Source: Rhabdochromatium marinum
GTDB taxonomy: Bacteria > Pseudomonadota > Gammaproteobacteria > Chromatiales > Chromatiaceae
Direction: 5' to 3'
NCBI RefSeq assembly: GCF_016583795.1
Contig: NZ_NRRS01000018.1
Span: forward strand, 1-61,212
Length of the DNA: 61,212 nt
The notes below the pieces were generated by a model. The model was not told the origin of the DNA and did not search any database. It was given only the letters and a program-made list of their open reading frames with translations. The first letter of the stretch is position 1. Each line of letters opens with the position of its first letter. A program made the translations under genes and the position numbers. Below are positions 8,582 through 18,500 of the stretch, piece after piece.

Positions 8582-9406
8582 ATGGAAGACCGGCGCCTAC
8601 ACCCCAGATTTGGCTGCAAACTCAGAACTGGTGTGCGTTTTCCTGACGGTCATACCGAGCTGCTATGGGCTGAGGATATTTCTCACTATGGCCTGAGCAT
8701 TCACGCCGACAAGCCGCAACGGGTTGGCGTCAAACTCCGGGTGCTAGTGTTCATGTTTAACTCTCAGCTTGGCAAGGAGGTCCATGCTGAACTCGTTGTC
8801 CAGGTTGTCAGTTGCGTGCTGGACAGCACCACGGCGGATTTTCGCCTGGGCTTAAAAGTGGAAGAGTTCATTGGCGATGCCGAGGAACACCTGCTCGCTC
8901 AAATCAATGCCTTATCCAAGCCAATGCAGACCGGTACCACGAGCAAGGGGCAGTACAATAAGCACGATCCCCTGTTATCCATGTCCGTCCCCACCAGTTT
9001 TCCTCTGCACCGCCGGGTCAAGCTCGCACTGGCCAACGGCAGCAATCTGATCGGCTGGACAGAGGACGTTACGCCCAACTACATGCGTATTGCCCTGTCG
9101 ACCAAGCTCGACGACAAGTCAGTGCACGGGATCAACATTCCAGTCATATTATCCAATGAACCGGAAATCATCTCTGTCCACGCCAAGGCGCGCGTTGAAT
9201 CGGTGGTCTTCCGACCCATGGGTGCCTTTGCAACCAATTTTTCGATCTTCGATTACAAGCAGGACGGTCTCAATCAGTTGCGTGCAGAGCTGCGGGAACG
9301 CTTCCCGATGATTGCGCAGGATACTACTTCAGATGCGCTCGAGGACGCCGCAGAAGATGACACCGAGGCCCTGCCCTTCCTGGGCGACATGGGCATCTAT
9401 AATTAA
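8582..9406 (+). CDS. PilZ-domain protein, probable c-di-GMP receptor with a second degenerate domain
   Basis: PilZ domains bind cyclic di-GMP and switch motility, envelope or division functions. The 274 residues hold one canonical PilZ domain at ~1-110, with both binding motifs: RxxxR (RRLHPR) and DxSxxG (EDISHYG). Residues ~140-250 look like a second copy of the fold, where the motifs have decayed (HRRVKL, EDVTPNYM), so binding is expected only in the first. An acidic tail follows. The next gene, 58 bases downstream, is a DamX-like division protein; a joint role is inference. A good ribosome site is not obvious, but ATG 8582 fits the domain start. Confidence 0.8.
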   Translation: MEDRRLHPRFGCKLRTGVRFPDGHTELLWAEDISHYGLSIHADKPQRVGVKLRVLVFMFNSQLGKEVHAELVVQVVSCVLDSTTADFRLGLKVEEFIGDAEEHLLAQINALSKPMQTGTTSKGQYNKHDPLLSMSVPTSFPLHRRVKLALANGSNLIGWTEDVTPNYMRIALSTKLDDKSVHGINIPVILSNEPEIISVHAKARVESVVFRPMGAFATNFSIFDYKQDGLNQLRAELRERFPMIAQDTTSDALEDAAEDDTEALPFLGDMGIYN

Positions 9407-9464
9407 TGCGCATGCTGTATTCGCGTCTTGATCAACGCACTCTCCCGAGTCACCAGAAACAACC

Positions 9465-11279
9465 ATGCCTCTGACAGCGGAATGCCTCAAACGCCTGTCG
9501 CTTCAGGAACAGCCGTTCGCCCCCGATTCGCGCGGCGCTTTCCTGTACCGCGACGCTCAGATGCAAGATCAACTAGGGCGCATGCAGCAGACGCTGGTAA
9601 AGCCTGGCGCCATTTTGTTGCTCAGTGCCAGCAGCGGTGCCGGGCGCAGCATCCAATTGATGCGATTGCTCAGTGCCTTGCCGAAACATTTCGAGATCAT
9701 CGCCTTTCGCGGCCGCAACAATACCAGCTTTGCGTCCGTTGAAGTCACGATTCGCAAACACCTGAAAACACATGGGGAAAACGACCCCAGCCGGCCATTG
9801 AATGAACTGCTGATTGAGCGCGGACATCGTAAAATCAACACCGTGATTGTGGTGGATGACGCGCACTTGCTGGGCTCGGATATTCTGCGGCAGTTACTCA
9901 AGCTGGGAGAGGACGCCAATGGGGCCACCCATCGCGGACCCCGCCTGCTGCTGATGGGCGATGCAGTCCTGGGGCGCAATTATCCACGCATGCTGATCGT
10001 AAACGACACGCGCCAGGTCCGGCATATCAGCCTGCCACCCTTTACCCAGGAACAGGCAGCGGCTTATCTGCGCCACCGCCTGACAGCAGCCGGCAATGCT
10101 GCTATAGCGAAATTATTTACACTGGATGTCGTTACCAAACTGCACAAAAGCAGTCGCGGCCTGCCCAGGGATCTGAACACTGTCGCTGAGCAGTGGCTAA
10201 GCGAGAACTGCCAGCCACCAGAACAGACAGAAGCAACGGCTGCGGCAGCTGTTGCAACCGCAGCAGCAGAGGAGGAGAAACCGAAAGAGCATCCACCAGC
10301 GGAACCAGCAGCAGAAGAAGGAGCGACGACGGCACCAGAAGCCGCACAGGAAACATCTTCAGAGCTGGAAGCGGACTCTGAACCGGAAGCACCGTCAAAT
10401 TTAGACGAGACCGCGCCGTCCACGCATGCCCCACCAGCGCCTGAAAAAACAGCCCCAAAAGATCGCAAAGCGGCCGTCGCGTTTTGGAAACAACCTTGGT
10501 TTCTCGCAACGGCGACCAGTCTCGGACTCGGTGCGTTTGTTTTCCTGCTGCTACCCAGCCTGTCGGATAACAAGTTTTCCTTCGAACAACTGTCGCTTGG
10601 TGGAACAACCGCCAACCCCTCCCAGCAGCCAGCGGATGACGCCAATGGCGATGCAGCCGATTCTGGTGGCGATACCAATGCCGACGCGACCGCCACCGCG
10701 CCAGACACCCCGGAGAATGAAGCCACTCCCGACGCACCTCAGGGTGATAACACCGCAGAGACTGCAAACCGCACGCCTGAGGGAAAGACCGCAGCAAGCA
10801 CGCAACCACCCGCTCCTGATGAGCAAACCTCACCGGAGACCACTAGGCCACCAAAGGCGGCTAACCGGCCACAAGCGTCCTCAACTTCTGCCAGTGCAAC
10901 ACCACCAACAGAGCATCGAGAGCCAGAACAAAACCAGACACCAGCAGCATCCGAGGAGCCAACCACTACTGAGGCAATGCTCAATCAGCAGCGGGCCTAC
11001 ACGCGTGCCGATCTTAGCTGGCTCGCGCAACAAGACCCCAACCACTACACCATACAGCTGATTGCCCTGCCGAAAATTGCTGCGGTCAAAGACTATATCA
11101 ACACCCATTTGCTTGAGGGTGCGCGGGTCATCTCAACCCGCTCGCTGGCGATTGCAGTCTATGGCAGCTTCCCGGATATCAACAGCACCATGGTGGCACT
11201 GACCAAAATACCCCAGGACATGCTCGCTCAGGGCTATTGGATTCGCACCATTGCAGACGTACAGGCCGAGGTACGCTAA
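9465..11279 (+). CDS. DamX-like protein: AAA-type ATPase domain, one membrane helix, SPOR domain
   Basis: The 604 residues form three parts. An N-terminal AAA/ExeA-like ATPase (~1-250) has a degenerate Walker A (SASSGAGRS, with Arg in place of Lys) and a good Walker B (VIVVDDAH). A long Glu/Ala/Pro/Thr-rich linker on both sides of a single membrane helix (~344-364, FLATATSLGLGAFVFLLLPS) comes next. A C-terminal SPOR domain (~520-600, starting HYTIQLIAL) follows. SPOR domains bind denuded septal peptidoglycan, so the protein should sit at the division site, ATPase inside and SPOR in the periplasm. The architecture is like DamX of Vibrio and relatives. The cytoplasmic function and true ATPase activity are uncertain. 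Confidence 0.8.
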   Translation: MPLTAECLKRLSLQEQPFAPDSRGAFLYRDAQMQDQLGRMQQTLVKPGAILLLSASSGAGRSIQLMRLLSALPKHFEIIAFRGRNNTSFASVEVTIRKHLKTHGENDPSRPLNELLIERGHRKINTVIVVDDAHLLGSDILRQLLKLGEDANGATHRGPRLLLMGDAVLGRNYPRMLIVNDTRQVRHISLPPFTQEQAAAYLRHRLTAAGNAAIAKLFTLDVVTKLHKSSRGLPRDLNTVAEQWLSENCQPPEQTEATAAAAVATAAAEEEKPKEHPPAEPAAEEGATTAPEAAQETSSELEADSEPEAPSNLDETAPSTHAPPAPEKTAPKDRKAAVAFWKQPWFLATATSLGLGAFVFLLLPSLSDNKFSFEQLSLGGTTANPSQQPADDANGDAADSGGDTNADATATAPDTPENEATPDAPQGDNTAETANRTPEGKTAASTQPPAPDEQTSPETTRPPKAANRPQASSTSASATPPTEHREPEQNQTPAASEEPTTTEAMLNQQRAYTRADLSWLAQQDPNHYTIQLIALPKIAAVKDYINTHLLEGARVISTRSLAIAVYGSFPDINSTMVALTKIPQDMLAQGYWIRTIADVQAEVR

Positions 11280-11281
11280 GC

Positions 11282-11312
11282 AAAAAACCCTGACGGGTTC
11301 GAGTCGTCAGGG
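11282..11312 (-). terminator. Intrinsic terminator of the yajC-secD-secF operon
   Basis: CCCTGACG (11288-11295) pairs with CGTCAGGG (11305-11312) around a nine-base loop. On the minus strand the stem is followed by six U (the A-run at 11282-11287). It overlaps the secF stop codon and lies between convergent genes, so it may also slow transcripts from the damX-like gene. Confidence 0.8.
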
Positions 11313-12254
11313 CCGATCATCCAACAACTCCCCTTCCTTGACGGCTGGCAGAAGATCCGTGCGACTGATGCCCAGCCAAATCGCCATGGCGGTGGCGATA
11401 AAGATGGTCGAGTAGGTTCCAACTACCACGCCAATAATCAGCGCGATGGAAAAGCCACTGATCGCCGCACCACCAAGAAAATACAAGGCCAGCAGCACCA
11501 GCAGCGTGGTACCGGAGGTCACAATGGTGCGCGAGAGGGTCTGATTGATAGAGCGGTTAGCGATCTCGATCACCGTGCCCTTGCGCATCTTGCGGAAATT
11601 CTCGCGGATGCGGTCAAAAATCACGATGGTGTCGTTTAGGGAGTAGCCAATCACCGCCAGGACGGCGGCCAATACGGTTAGATCGAAGGGAATGGCGAAA
11701 ATAGAGAACAGGCCAATGGTAAACACCACATCATGAATAATGGCCACCACGGCACCGGCGGCAAAGCGCCACTCGAAACGCAGGGCGACATAAATCAAGA
11801 TGCCGATCAGTGAGAACAGCACCGCCAGGCCGCCCTGCTCACGCAACTCCTCGCCCACCTGCGGGCCGACGAATTCGACCCGGCGCAGTTCCACGTCCTC
11901 CCCGGCCTGCTGCGTCAGAATGCGCAACACCTGATCGCTCAGCTCAGCGCTGGCGACATCCTCATCGCGCGGTGCGAGGCGAATCAGTACATCCTGGCGC
12001 GAGCCGAAATATTGCACCACGGCGTCGTTAAAGCCCTCATCGGCCAGAGCCTGGGTAACACCCGCCAGTTCCGCCGGCTGCTGGTAACCGACCTCAATGA
12101 CCGTACCACCGGTGAAATCAAGGCCAAAATTAAAACCTCGCACCAGGATCGACAGCAGAAACACCACCATGAGCGCCCCGGAACCCATCGCCGCGATCTT
12201 GCGCTTGCTGATAAAGTCGATATTGAGTTCTTTCGTCAGTTGGGCGTGCGCCAT
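11307..12254 (-). CDS. secF: Protein translocase subunit SecF
   Basis: SecF pairs with SecD in the inner membrane and uses proton motive force to help proteins leave the SecYEG channel on the periplasmic side. The 315 residues have the RND-type layout: helix one (~20-40) ending in LDFTGGT (the conserved FTGG region), a periplasmic P1-like domain to ~130, then five helices. The last block contains VLAVIGYSLNDTIVIFDRIREN, the SecD/F signature. It starts 56 bases after secD and is the last gene of the operon. Length matches E. coli SecF. Confidence 0.96.
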   Translation of the reverse strand: MAHAQLTKELNIDFISKRKIAAMGSGALMVVFLLSILVRGFNFGLDFTGGTVIEVGYQQPAELAGVTQALADEGFNDAVVQYFGSRQDVLIRLAPRDEDVASAELSDQVLRILTQQAGEDVELRRVEFVGPQVGEELREQGGLAVLFSLIGILIYVALRFEWRFAAGAVVAIIHDVVFTIGLFSIFAIPFDLTVLAAVLAVIGYSLNDTIVIFDRIRENFRKMRKGTVIEIANRSINQTLSRTIVTSGTTLLVLLALYFLGGAAISGFSIALIIGVVVGTYSTIFIATAMAIWLGISRTDLLPAVKEGELLDDRP

Positions 12255-12310
12255 GCAGTTCTCCGCCTGGTAAAAATACCGTTCCTAAAAAGACCGTTCC
12301 TAAAGGATAC

Positions 12311-14167
12311 CTAGATGGCCAGCGTCTTCACCCGGCGCCCGCCGTAGATGAGATTGATCAGGGCGCGCGAGCCAAGGATGGCCGTGAACATGGAGGTCAG
12401 GATGCCAATGAAGAGCGTCACCGCGAAGCCCTTGATCGGCCCGGTACCAAAACTGAACAGCACCACGGCAGCAATCAGGGTGGTGACATTGGCATCGACA
12501 ATGGTCGATAAGGCTTTGTCGTAGCCGGCATGAATGCTGGCCTGCGGTGAGCTGCCATTGCGAATTTCCTCACGAATACGCTCGAAAATCAGTACATTCG
12601 CATCCACCGCCATACCGACGGTCAGCACAATGCCGGCAATGCCAGGCAGGGTGAGTGTGGCTTGCAGCACCGACAGCACTGCCACGATTAGCACCAGATT
12701 GACCACTAGCACCAGATCCGCCACCAATCCAAACAGTCGGTAGTACAGCGCCATGAAGGCCACCACTGCCGCCAGACCGATCAGGACCGACTCAAAGCCC
12801 TGATCGATGTTATCCTGCCCCAGGCTGGGGCCAACGGTGCGCTCCTCGACGATTTCGATCGGCGCGGCCAGGGCACCAGCGCGCAGCAGCAATGCCAGAG
12901 TGTGCGCTTCTTCGCTGCTGTCAAGCCCGGTGGTCTGAAACCGTCGACCAAAGGGCTCCAAAATGTTGGCGACGCTGATAACTTCTTCGGTGCGCTCGCG
13001 TGTTTTCACCGGCTTGCCATCAACCATGCGGGTGACGGAACGGTTCTCGATGAAGACCACGGCCATGGGTTTGCTGACATTTTCCGTGGTGACATTGCGC
13101 ATGCGCCGCGCGCCTGGGCCGTCGAGACTGACAAAGACCGCCGGCGAGCCAGACTGCTGATCGAACCCGGCAGAGGCATCGGTAATCTGATCGCCGGTGA
13201 CGATCACCCGGCGCTTGAGCAGAATTGGCTGACCATCGCGCTTTTTGTACAGGGCCGCACCGACCGGCACGCGCCCGTCCAGGGCATCCTGCACGCTGTG
13301 CTCAGTATCGACCAGCCGGTACTCCAGCGTGGCGGTCGCACCCAGCAGCTCTTTCAGGCGTCCGGGATCCTGTGCGCCCGGCAACTGCACCACAATGCGC
13401 CGCTCGCCTTGGCGCTGAATAATGGGTTCGGCCACGCCGAGGGCATTGACGCGATTGCGCAGGGTGGTGATGTTCTGCTGCAAGGCAAAACGCTTGACTT
13501 CCTCGCGCTGCGCCGGCGGCAGTGAGCCGGTAACATAGAACTCGCCCTCGCGCTCGCTGGTCTCAACCGTAAGGTTGGGAAACTCGCGGTGAATCCGCTT
13601 CGCCGCCTGATCACGGGTAGCCTCATCGCGGAAACGCACCTCAACCTTGTCACCTTCGCGCAGCACGGTGACATAGCGAATTTTGGCCTTACGCAGCTCG
13701 GTGCGAATGTCGCCGGTATAGCGCTCCACCGCCTGTGCCAGCGCCGCTTCCATATCGACATCAATCAGGACATGGATGCCACCGCGCAGGTCCAGGCCCA
13801 GAAACATCGGCTGGGCGCCAATGGCTTTGAGCCAGCCCGGCAGATCCGGCGACAGTGTCAGCGCGCTACGATAGCGATCCGCCAGGGTGTTCTGCATCAC
13901 CTCCAGCCCGGCGAGCTGCTCGCCGGAACTGCGAAAGCGCGCTAGCAGATGATCCCCCTCCAAAGACTCAACATCCTTAACCGGCACCCCGGCATTCTCG
14001 AAAGCCGCGCGAATCTCGGCGACACTGGCGTCGTTGATCTGGTTACCACGCTCGGCGGTAATTTCAATGGAGGGATCCTGGGAGAACAGATTGGGCAGCG
14101 CGAGCAGCAGCCCGGCCAGGATCACGGCCAGAATCAGCAGATTCTTCCACAGAGGATAATGATTCAT
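12311..14167 (-). CDS. secD: Protein translocase subunit SecD
   Basis: SecD is the larger partner of SecF in Sec-dependent export. The 618 residues match the family length. One N-terminal helix (~9-27) is followed by a large periplasmic domain that includes LGLDLRGGIHVLIDVD and the P1 head region. Five C-terminal helices follow from ~455 and contain GMAVDANVLIFERIREE. The start MNHYPLWKNLLI is typical. It lies between yajC and secF in the classic order; the tgt/queA genes often found upstream are not here. Confidence 0.97.
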   Translation of the reverse strand: MNHYPLWKNLLILAVILAGLLLALPNLFSQDPSIEITAERGNQINDASVAEIRAAFENAGVPVKDVESLEGDHLLARFRSSGEQLAGLEVMQNTLADRYRSALTLSPDLPGWLKAIGAQPMFLGLDLRGGIHVLIDVDMEAALAQAVERYTGDIRTELRKAKIRYVTVLREGDKVEVRFRDEATRDQAAKRIHREFPNLTVETSEREGEFYVTGSLPPAQREEVKRFALQQNITTLRNRVNALGVAEPIIQRQGERRIVVQLPGAQDPGRLKELLGATATLEYRLVDTEHSVQDALDGRVPVGAALYKKRDGQPILLKRRVIVTGDQITDASAGFDQQSGSPAVFVSLDGPGARRMRNVTTENVSKPMAVVFIENRSVTRMVDGKPVKTRERTEEVISVANILEPFGRRFQTTGLDSSEEAHTLALLLRAGALAAPIEIVEERTVGPSLGQDNIDQGFESVLIGLAAVVAFMALYYRLFGLVADLVLVVNLVLIVAVLSVLQATLTLPGIAGIVLTVGMAVDANVLIFERIREEIRNGSSPQASIHAGYDKALSTIVDANVTTLIAAVVLFSFGTGPIKGFAVTLFIGILTSMFTAILGSRALINLIYGGRRVKTLAI

Positions 14168-14241
14168 TGCAGCGTGGTGGCAAGAGCGGTCGTTAATGGA
14201 TCAGTCAGATAGAGCGCGAGCGGACCAAAAAGCGCCTTCCC

Positions 14242-14574
14242 TTACAGTTCTTTCAGAGACCCCTTCGGCAGCACAGCCTCGACCGAGGGACGTCGAATCT
14301 TAATGGTTACACCATCGGCCACCTCCAGCTGGGCGAAGTTATCGCCAAGCGCGACAATGCGGCCGGCCATGCCACCCATGGTGATGACCTCGTCGCCCTT
14401 GCTCAGCCCATCGACCAGCGCCTTATGCTCTTTCTGGCGCTTAATCTGCGGGCGAATCATCAAAAAGTAGAGAATGACGATCAGACCGATCGGAAACAGC
14501 AATCCAAAGAGTGAATTGGCTGGGCCGGCAGCACCTTCAGCCTGGGCCAGCGCATCGGAAATGAAAAAACTCAT
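14242..14574 (-). CDS. yajC: Sec translocon accessory protein YajC
   Basis: YajC is a small inner-membrane protein that associates with SecDF and YidC. The 110 residues show one helix (~20-42, LFPIGLIVILYFLMIRPQ) ending in the hallmark IRPQIKRQKEHK, then a short cytoplasmic domain with GDEVITMGGMAGRI. ATG 14574 is chosen because GGAG lies nine bases upstream and the protein then starts MSFFISDALAQ as in relatives; the open frame runs on to 14613. It is the first gene of yajC-secD-secF. Confidence 0.95.
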   Translation of the reverse strand: MSFFISDALAQAEGAAGPANSLFGLLFPIGLIVILYFLMIRPQIKRQKEHKALVDGLSKGDEVITMGGMAGRIVALGDNFAQLEVADGVTIKIRRPSVEAVLPKGSLKEL

Positions 14575-14771
14575 TGTTTGTCTCTCCACACGGCGCCCGG
14601 CGCCGCTTAGCAAAAATCAGCGCGCAACTATAGCACAGGTCAAGGCGTTTTCGCGCCTGCCTTGCGCAGGGCGTCAAGTTTTTGGGTTATGCGGGCGTTA
14701 ACAGTGGAAATCATCAATCAATTCGCACAAACTGGAAGAGAACCCCTGAAGCCCTTGAGGACCCCACCACC

Positions 14772-15503
14772 ATGGCCGAGATTTTCACGCCCACCGACGC
14801 CTCGTCCGAGGCCACATCCACGCTGAGCGAAGACGCCAAGCGCGTCGCCGAAGAGCGCATGATTCCCCTCGAACTTGCGGAAATGATGAGCCAGGCCGAC
14901 CAACTCCAAAACGAGGGCAAGCTTGCCCAGGCCGAAGAAGCCTATCGTGACGTGCTGAACCAGGATCCCTACGAACCCATCACCTTAAACCAGCTTGGCG
15001 TACTGAAAATCAACAGCGGCGATCCCGAAGCAGCGCTGACCTTCATCCGCCGCGCCCTGGCCTCGGAGCCGGATGCCTCTGAGTATCATTACAATCTCGG
15101 CGTGGCACTCGCGCAACTGCAGCGCACCGAAGAAGCCGCTGCCGCCTTTGACCGCTGCCTGGAGCTCAACCCCAATAACGCCGCCGCCTGCAACAATCTC
15201 GGCGCGATGCTGATGCTGCATGAGCAAACCGAGGCCGCCACCGCCGCCTTCCTGACTGCCATCAAGCTCAATCCGCAAGATGCTGGCGCCTACAGCAATC
15301 TCGGTCGCCTGCTAGCGCAGACCGGTAATCATGAAGATGCCGCGACCATGCTCGAACAAGCGATCAATCTGAATCCCACCGATCCCAATGCCTGGCAGAT
15401 ACTCGCTGATATGCAGGCGGCCCATGGTCAACAACAGGATGCAGACAGCAACCAGGCGGTCGCGCAATCACTGACCTCCGCCGCTGAGCAGCCATCGCAT
15501 TAA
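14772..15503 (+). CDS. Tetratricopeptide repeat protein
   Basis: A 243-residue soluble protein without a signal peptide. After an acidic N-terminus (~1-40) it consists of about five TPR units, with repeats such as LGVLKINSGDPEAALTF, YNLGVALAQLQRTEEAAAAF, NNLGAMLMLHEQTEAATAAF and SNLGRLLAQTGNHEDAATML. TPR units are protein-binding scaffolds, and the partner is unknown. ATG 14772 is preferred (GAGG eleven bases upstream) over the longer frame from 14682. The gene is convergent with the large unknown protein, 11 bases apart. A functional link with it cannot be shown. Confidence 0.8.
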   Translation: MAEIFTPTDASSEATSTLSEDAKRVAEERMIPLELAEMMSQADQLQNEGKLAQAEEAYRDVLNQDPYEPITLNQLGVLKINSGDPEAALTFIRRALASEPDASEYHYNLGVALAQLQRTEEAAAAFDRCLELNPNNAAACNNLGAMLMLHEQTEAATAAFLTAIKLNPQDAGAYSNLGRLLAQTGNHEDAATMLEQAINLNPTDPNAWQILADMQAAHGQQQDADSNQAVAQSLTSAAEQPSH

Positions 15504-15514
15504 GCCGATGACTT

Positions 15515-18500
15515 TTAAAGATCGACGCTCAGCGACTCCTTGGCGCCGGTCGGCGGCGCCCGGTGTGCCGGACGCTGGCCTGACTTAAACAGCGTCGGCA
15601 GCGGGCGCCACAATAACGGCTGCGAGAATGCCTGCCAGCCCCAGCGCAGCCAGTCGAGCAGGCGCACCGCCAGCCACAGCGCCCAGGCCAGCATCAGCAG
15701 CCGATACACCAACCGGGGTACCGAGACCACCAGCCCCTCACCAAGCGCCGGGCCGCTGCGATCCAGATACCAGCGCAAGTGCTCAGAGGTCGAACCGTTG
15801 CCGAGGATCTGCATGCGCGGCGAACCAAGCAATCCCTGCTGTATGGCCGCCAGCAGCCCCAGCAAGGCCAGCAGCGTCCAGCCAAGCAGAGCCAGTTGTG
15901 CCAAATCGAAGCGCCAGGCCGACAGCTGCTCAAGCCGCGCTGGCGCCAGTTGCTGTCGCCAGCCCAGCGCCAGCAGCCAGCCAACCACCAGCACACTGAC
16001 CCAGGGGTCGGCCTGACTCAAGCCGATACCAAGCAGCAGCCAGTCGAAACCGTGCAGGGGCGTCAGACGCAGCCGCGCCAAGCCCCAGGCCAGCAGCCCC
16101 AGCACCACCAGCTGACTCCAAAACAGCACGGCTGGCCCCAGCCCAGCCCCCTGGGTCCAGAGCACCCAGCGATCTGCGCCCAGCTGTATCTCAGTGGTGG
16201 CGTTCACGCTGCCAACGCCAAGCTCGACCGGTGCCGGACGATAGGCCAGTCTGAGTCCACCCGGCTGCTGCCAGGCGAGTTGCAGCGACTGCACACCAGG
16301 CACCAGCGGCACATCGACCTGCCCCTCTTTCAGTACCAGGCCACGCGCCTGATCATTGATGCGCACTTCCAGGCGTTCGGCCCCAGGCGGCAGCCGGAGA
16401 CGATACTGACCGCCCTGGCTGCTGCGAACCTTCAGCCATAGCTGTGCTTCGCTGGCGCGGCGTCCCGGCTTAAGTGCATAGCGACTCTGATCCAGCGTCA
16501 GCGTCGGCCCTGGCACAGCCTCCGGACGGCTCAGATCAAGCGCCAGCGCCTCGCCCGGCCAGGGACGCCACAGTCGCGCCGGGGTCGGGAAGCCGGCGCG
16601 CCCCGCACGCGCAGCGGCACAATCATTCGCCACCGCTGCCAGACCCAAGGTTTCCAGATGCCAATAGGGACTGACGCCGATGCACCAGGTTTCCACTAGG
16701 CGCGGGTCGCGACTCGCTCGCAGTTCAAAGTGATCCATCGGCGCCAGACGCGACGACCAGGTCAGCTCCTGCTGTGTGGGCGCCAAAGACAGCAGCAGGC
16801 GCTCATCCACCACCTGCGCCTCGGCACTGGTCACCGCCTCCCCCGGCAGCAGCGGCAGCCCCAGGCTCACCGCAGTCCCGGTCGGCGATAGCCGACGCAC
16901 ACGACTGCGCAGCTCCCAGGTCAACCCTAGATGCAGATCGCGCTCCAAGCGCAGTAGCGGCACGAGCGCCGTCCCTGAGACGCTTGAGGCCTCAGATTCC
17001 TGTGCTGTCGTGGTAGACACCGACACCAGGCGCAACTGCAAACCCGCCTGACCATCGGAGCGCAGACCTTCGAGCCGCCAAGACGGCTCCAGCTCGGTGG
17101 TCACCAGACGCGGCGGCAAGGGCAGAGGCAGCTCAATGCGCCCGGCCGCATCCAGGGGGCCGGTCAGTTCCAGCTGATGCCGCCCGGTGGTCACCGGCAC
17201 CAGCCGCTGGCCATCCTGAGTGCGCCGCGCCAGTAACACTTCGGCCCCATCAAGCCACATCTGCTCCGGCAACCAAGTGGACTCCCCACCCGGCAAGGGT
17301 AAGGCACCAGCGGCGCCAGCGGCCACCGTCAGTTGCAAGCGCAACTGCCCGTCCTGCACCTCGACATGCAGTCGGCTGAGCGTAATACAGTCCGGCCAGC
17401 AGGGCGGCGCTTGCAGCAGCTGCTCACGCAGTTCCGTCAGCAAGGCCGGCGGCGGAAAGCCGGCAGCATCGGCAAGGGACGCACGGGCTGAAGATGCACT
17501 GACAGAAGACGCAATGGCCGGCGCAACCGCAGGCTCAGGCTCGCTGGCCGCGTGCGCCGGAGCCGGCAACAGACAGGCGACTCCTGCAACTCCCCAGCTC
17601 ATCACTCCCAGGAGTACCACCCTTGGCGCCTGAGCACCCAGCGCACCCCAGGACTTAGCCAGCACACGCCTTGCATCCAGCACAGTCGCCCCGCCACCGG
17701 CCACCTTGAGCGCCAGAGCCGGCAACAGCAGTACAGCGGCGCAGGCAAGCAGCAAACCCATCAGCGGCGATAACAACCACAGATGAATCACATGGTCAGG
17801 CGCCACCGGCCCGTTCCATTCCAGCCGCACCGGGTTCCAGTTCCAGTCCGGCACCCCAGCCCCGGTCTGGAGCACCGCTCCAGGCGGCGGCGTGCGCAAG
17901 GGCGCTGGCGCGGCGGATTTGGCGACCGATGCCCAGCGGGTGTCGCTTGGTGCCCGGCTGAGCGCGACCTCGTCTGAGCTGACGCGATCTACGGACTGAG
18001 CGCCTACCAAAGGCGTAGCACTCGATGTGATGTTCAGCTGAGGATAGAGTCCATCGCGCATCTGCATGATCAAAAAGGGCAAGGAAATCAGCACCAACAC
18101 CAGCAGCGCGCCTCGCCCGTACCACTGCACCAGGGTGCGCGCACGCTCCAGGGCGCGCGGCACGGAGCCCTGGGGTTCCGAGCGCTGCGGCAGCAACCGC
18201 AGCAATGCAGCTGCCGCGAGCAAATGCAGCCAGACGATCCGTGGCGCCCCCGGCTCCTGCCAGATCAGTGTCAGAGTCAGCAGCGCCAGTACCCCCCAGC
18301 GCCAGCCCCATAGACGCGTGCTGGCCAGGGCACCGATTAACACCAAAAACAAATCCAGCAACGACCAGCGCGCCAACCAGCTATGAGGTCGATTATCCAC
18401 CCCGGTGACCGCGAGCAGTTGCCAACCCGGTGGCAAATGCAGATCGGCCTCAATGTGCTCAAAGGGGACTGTCCAGCCGGAAGCTGGCAGACGGGTACGC

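Noticed and set aside
9569-10833. Several minus-strand frames opposite the DamX-like gene
   Set aside because: Low-complexity Ser/Ala/Leu products that mirror the Glu/Ala/Pro linker codons on the plus strand.
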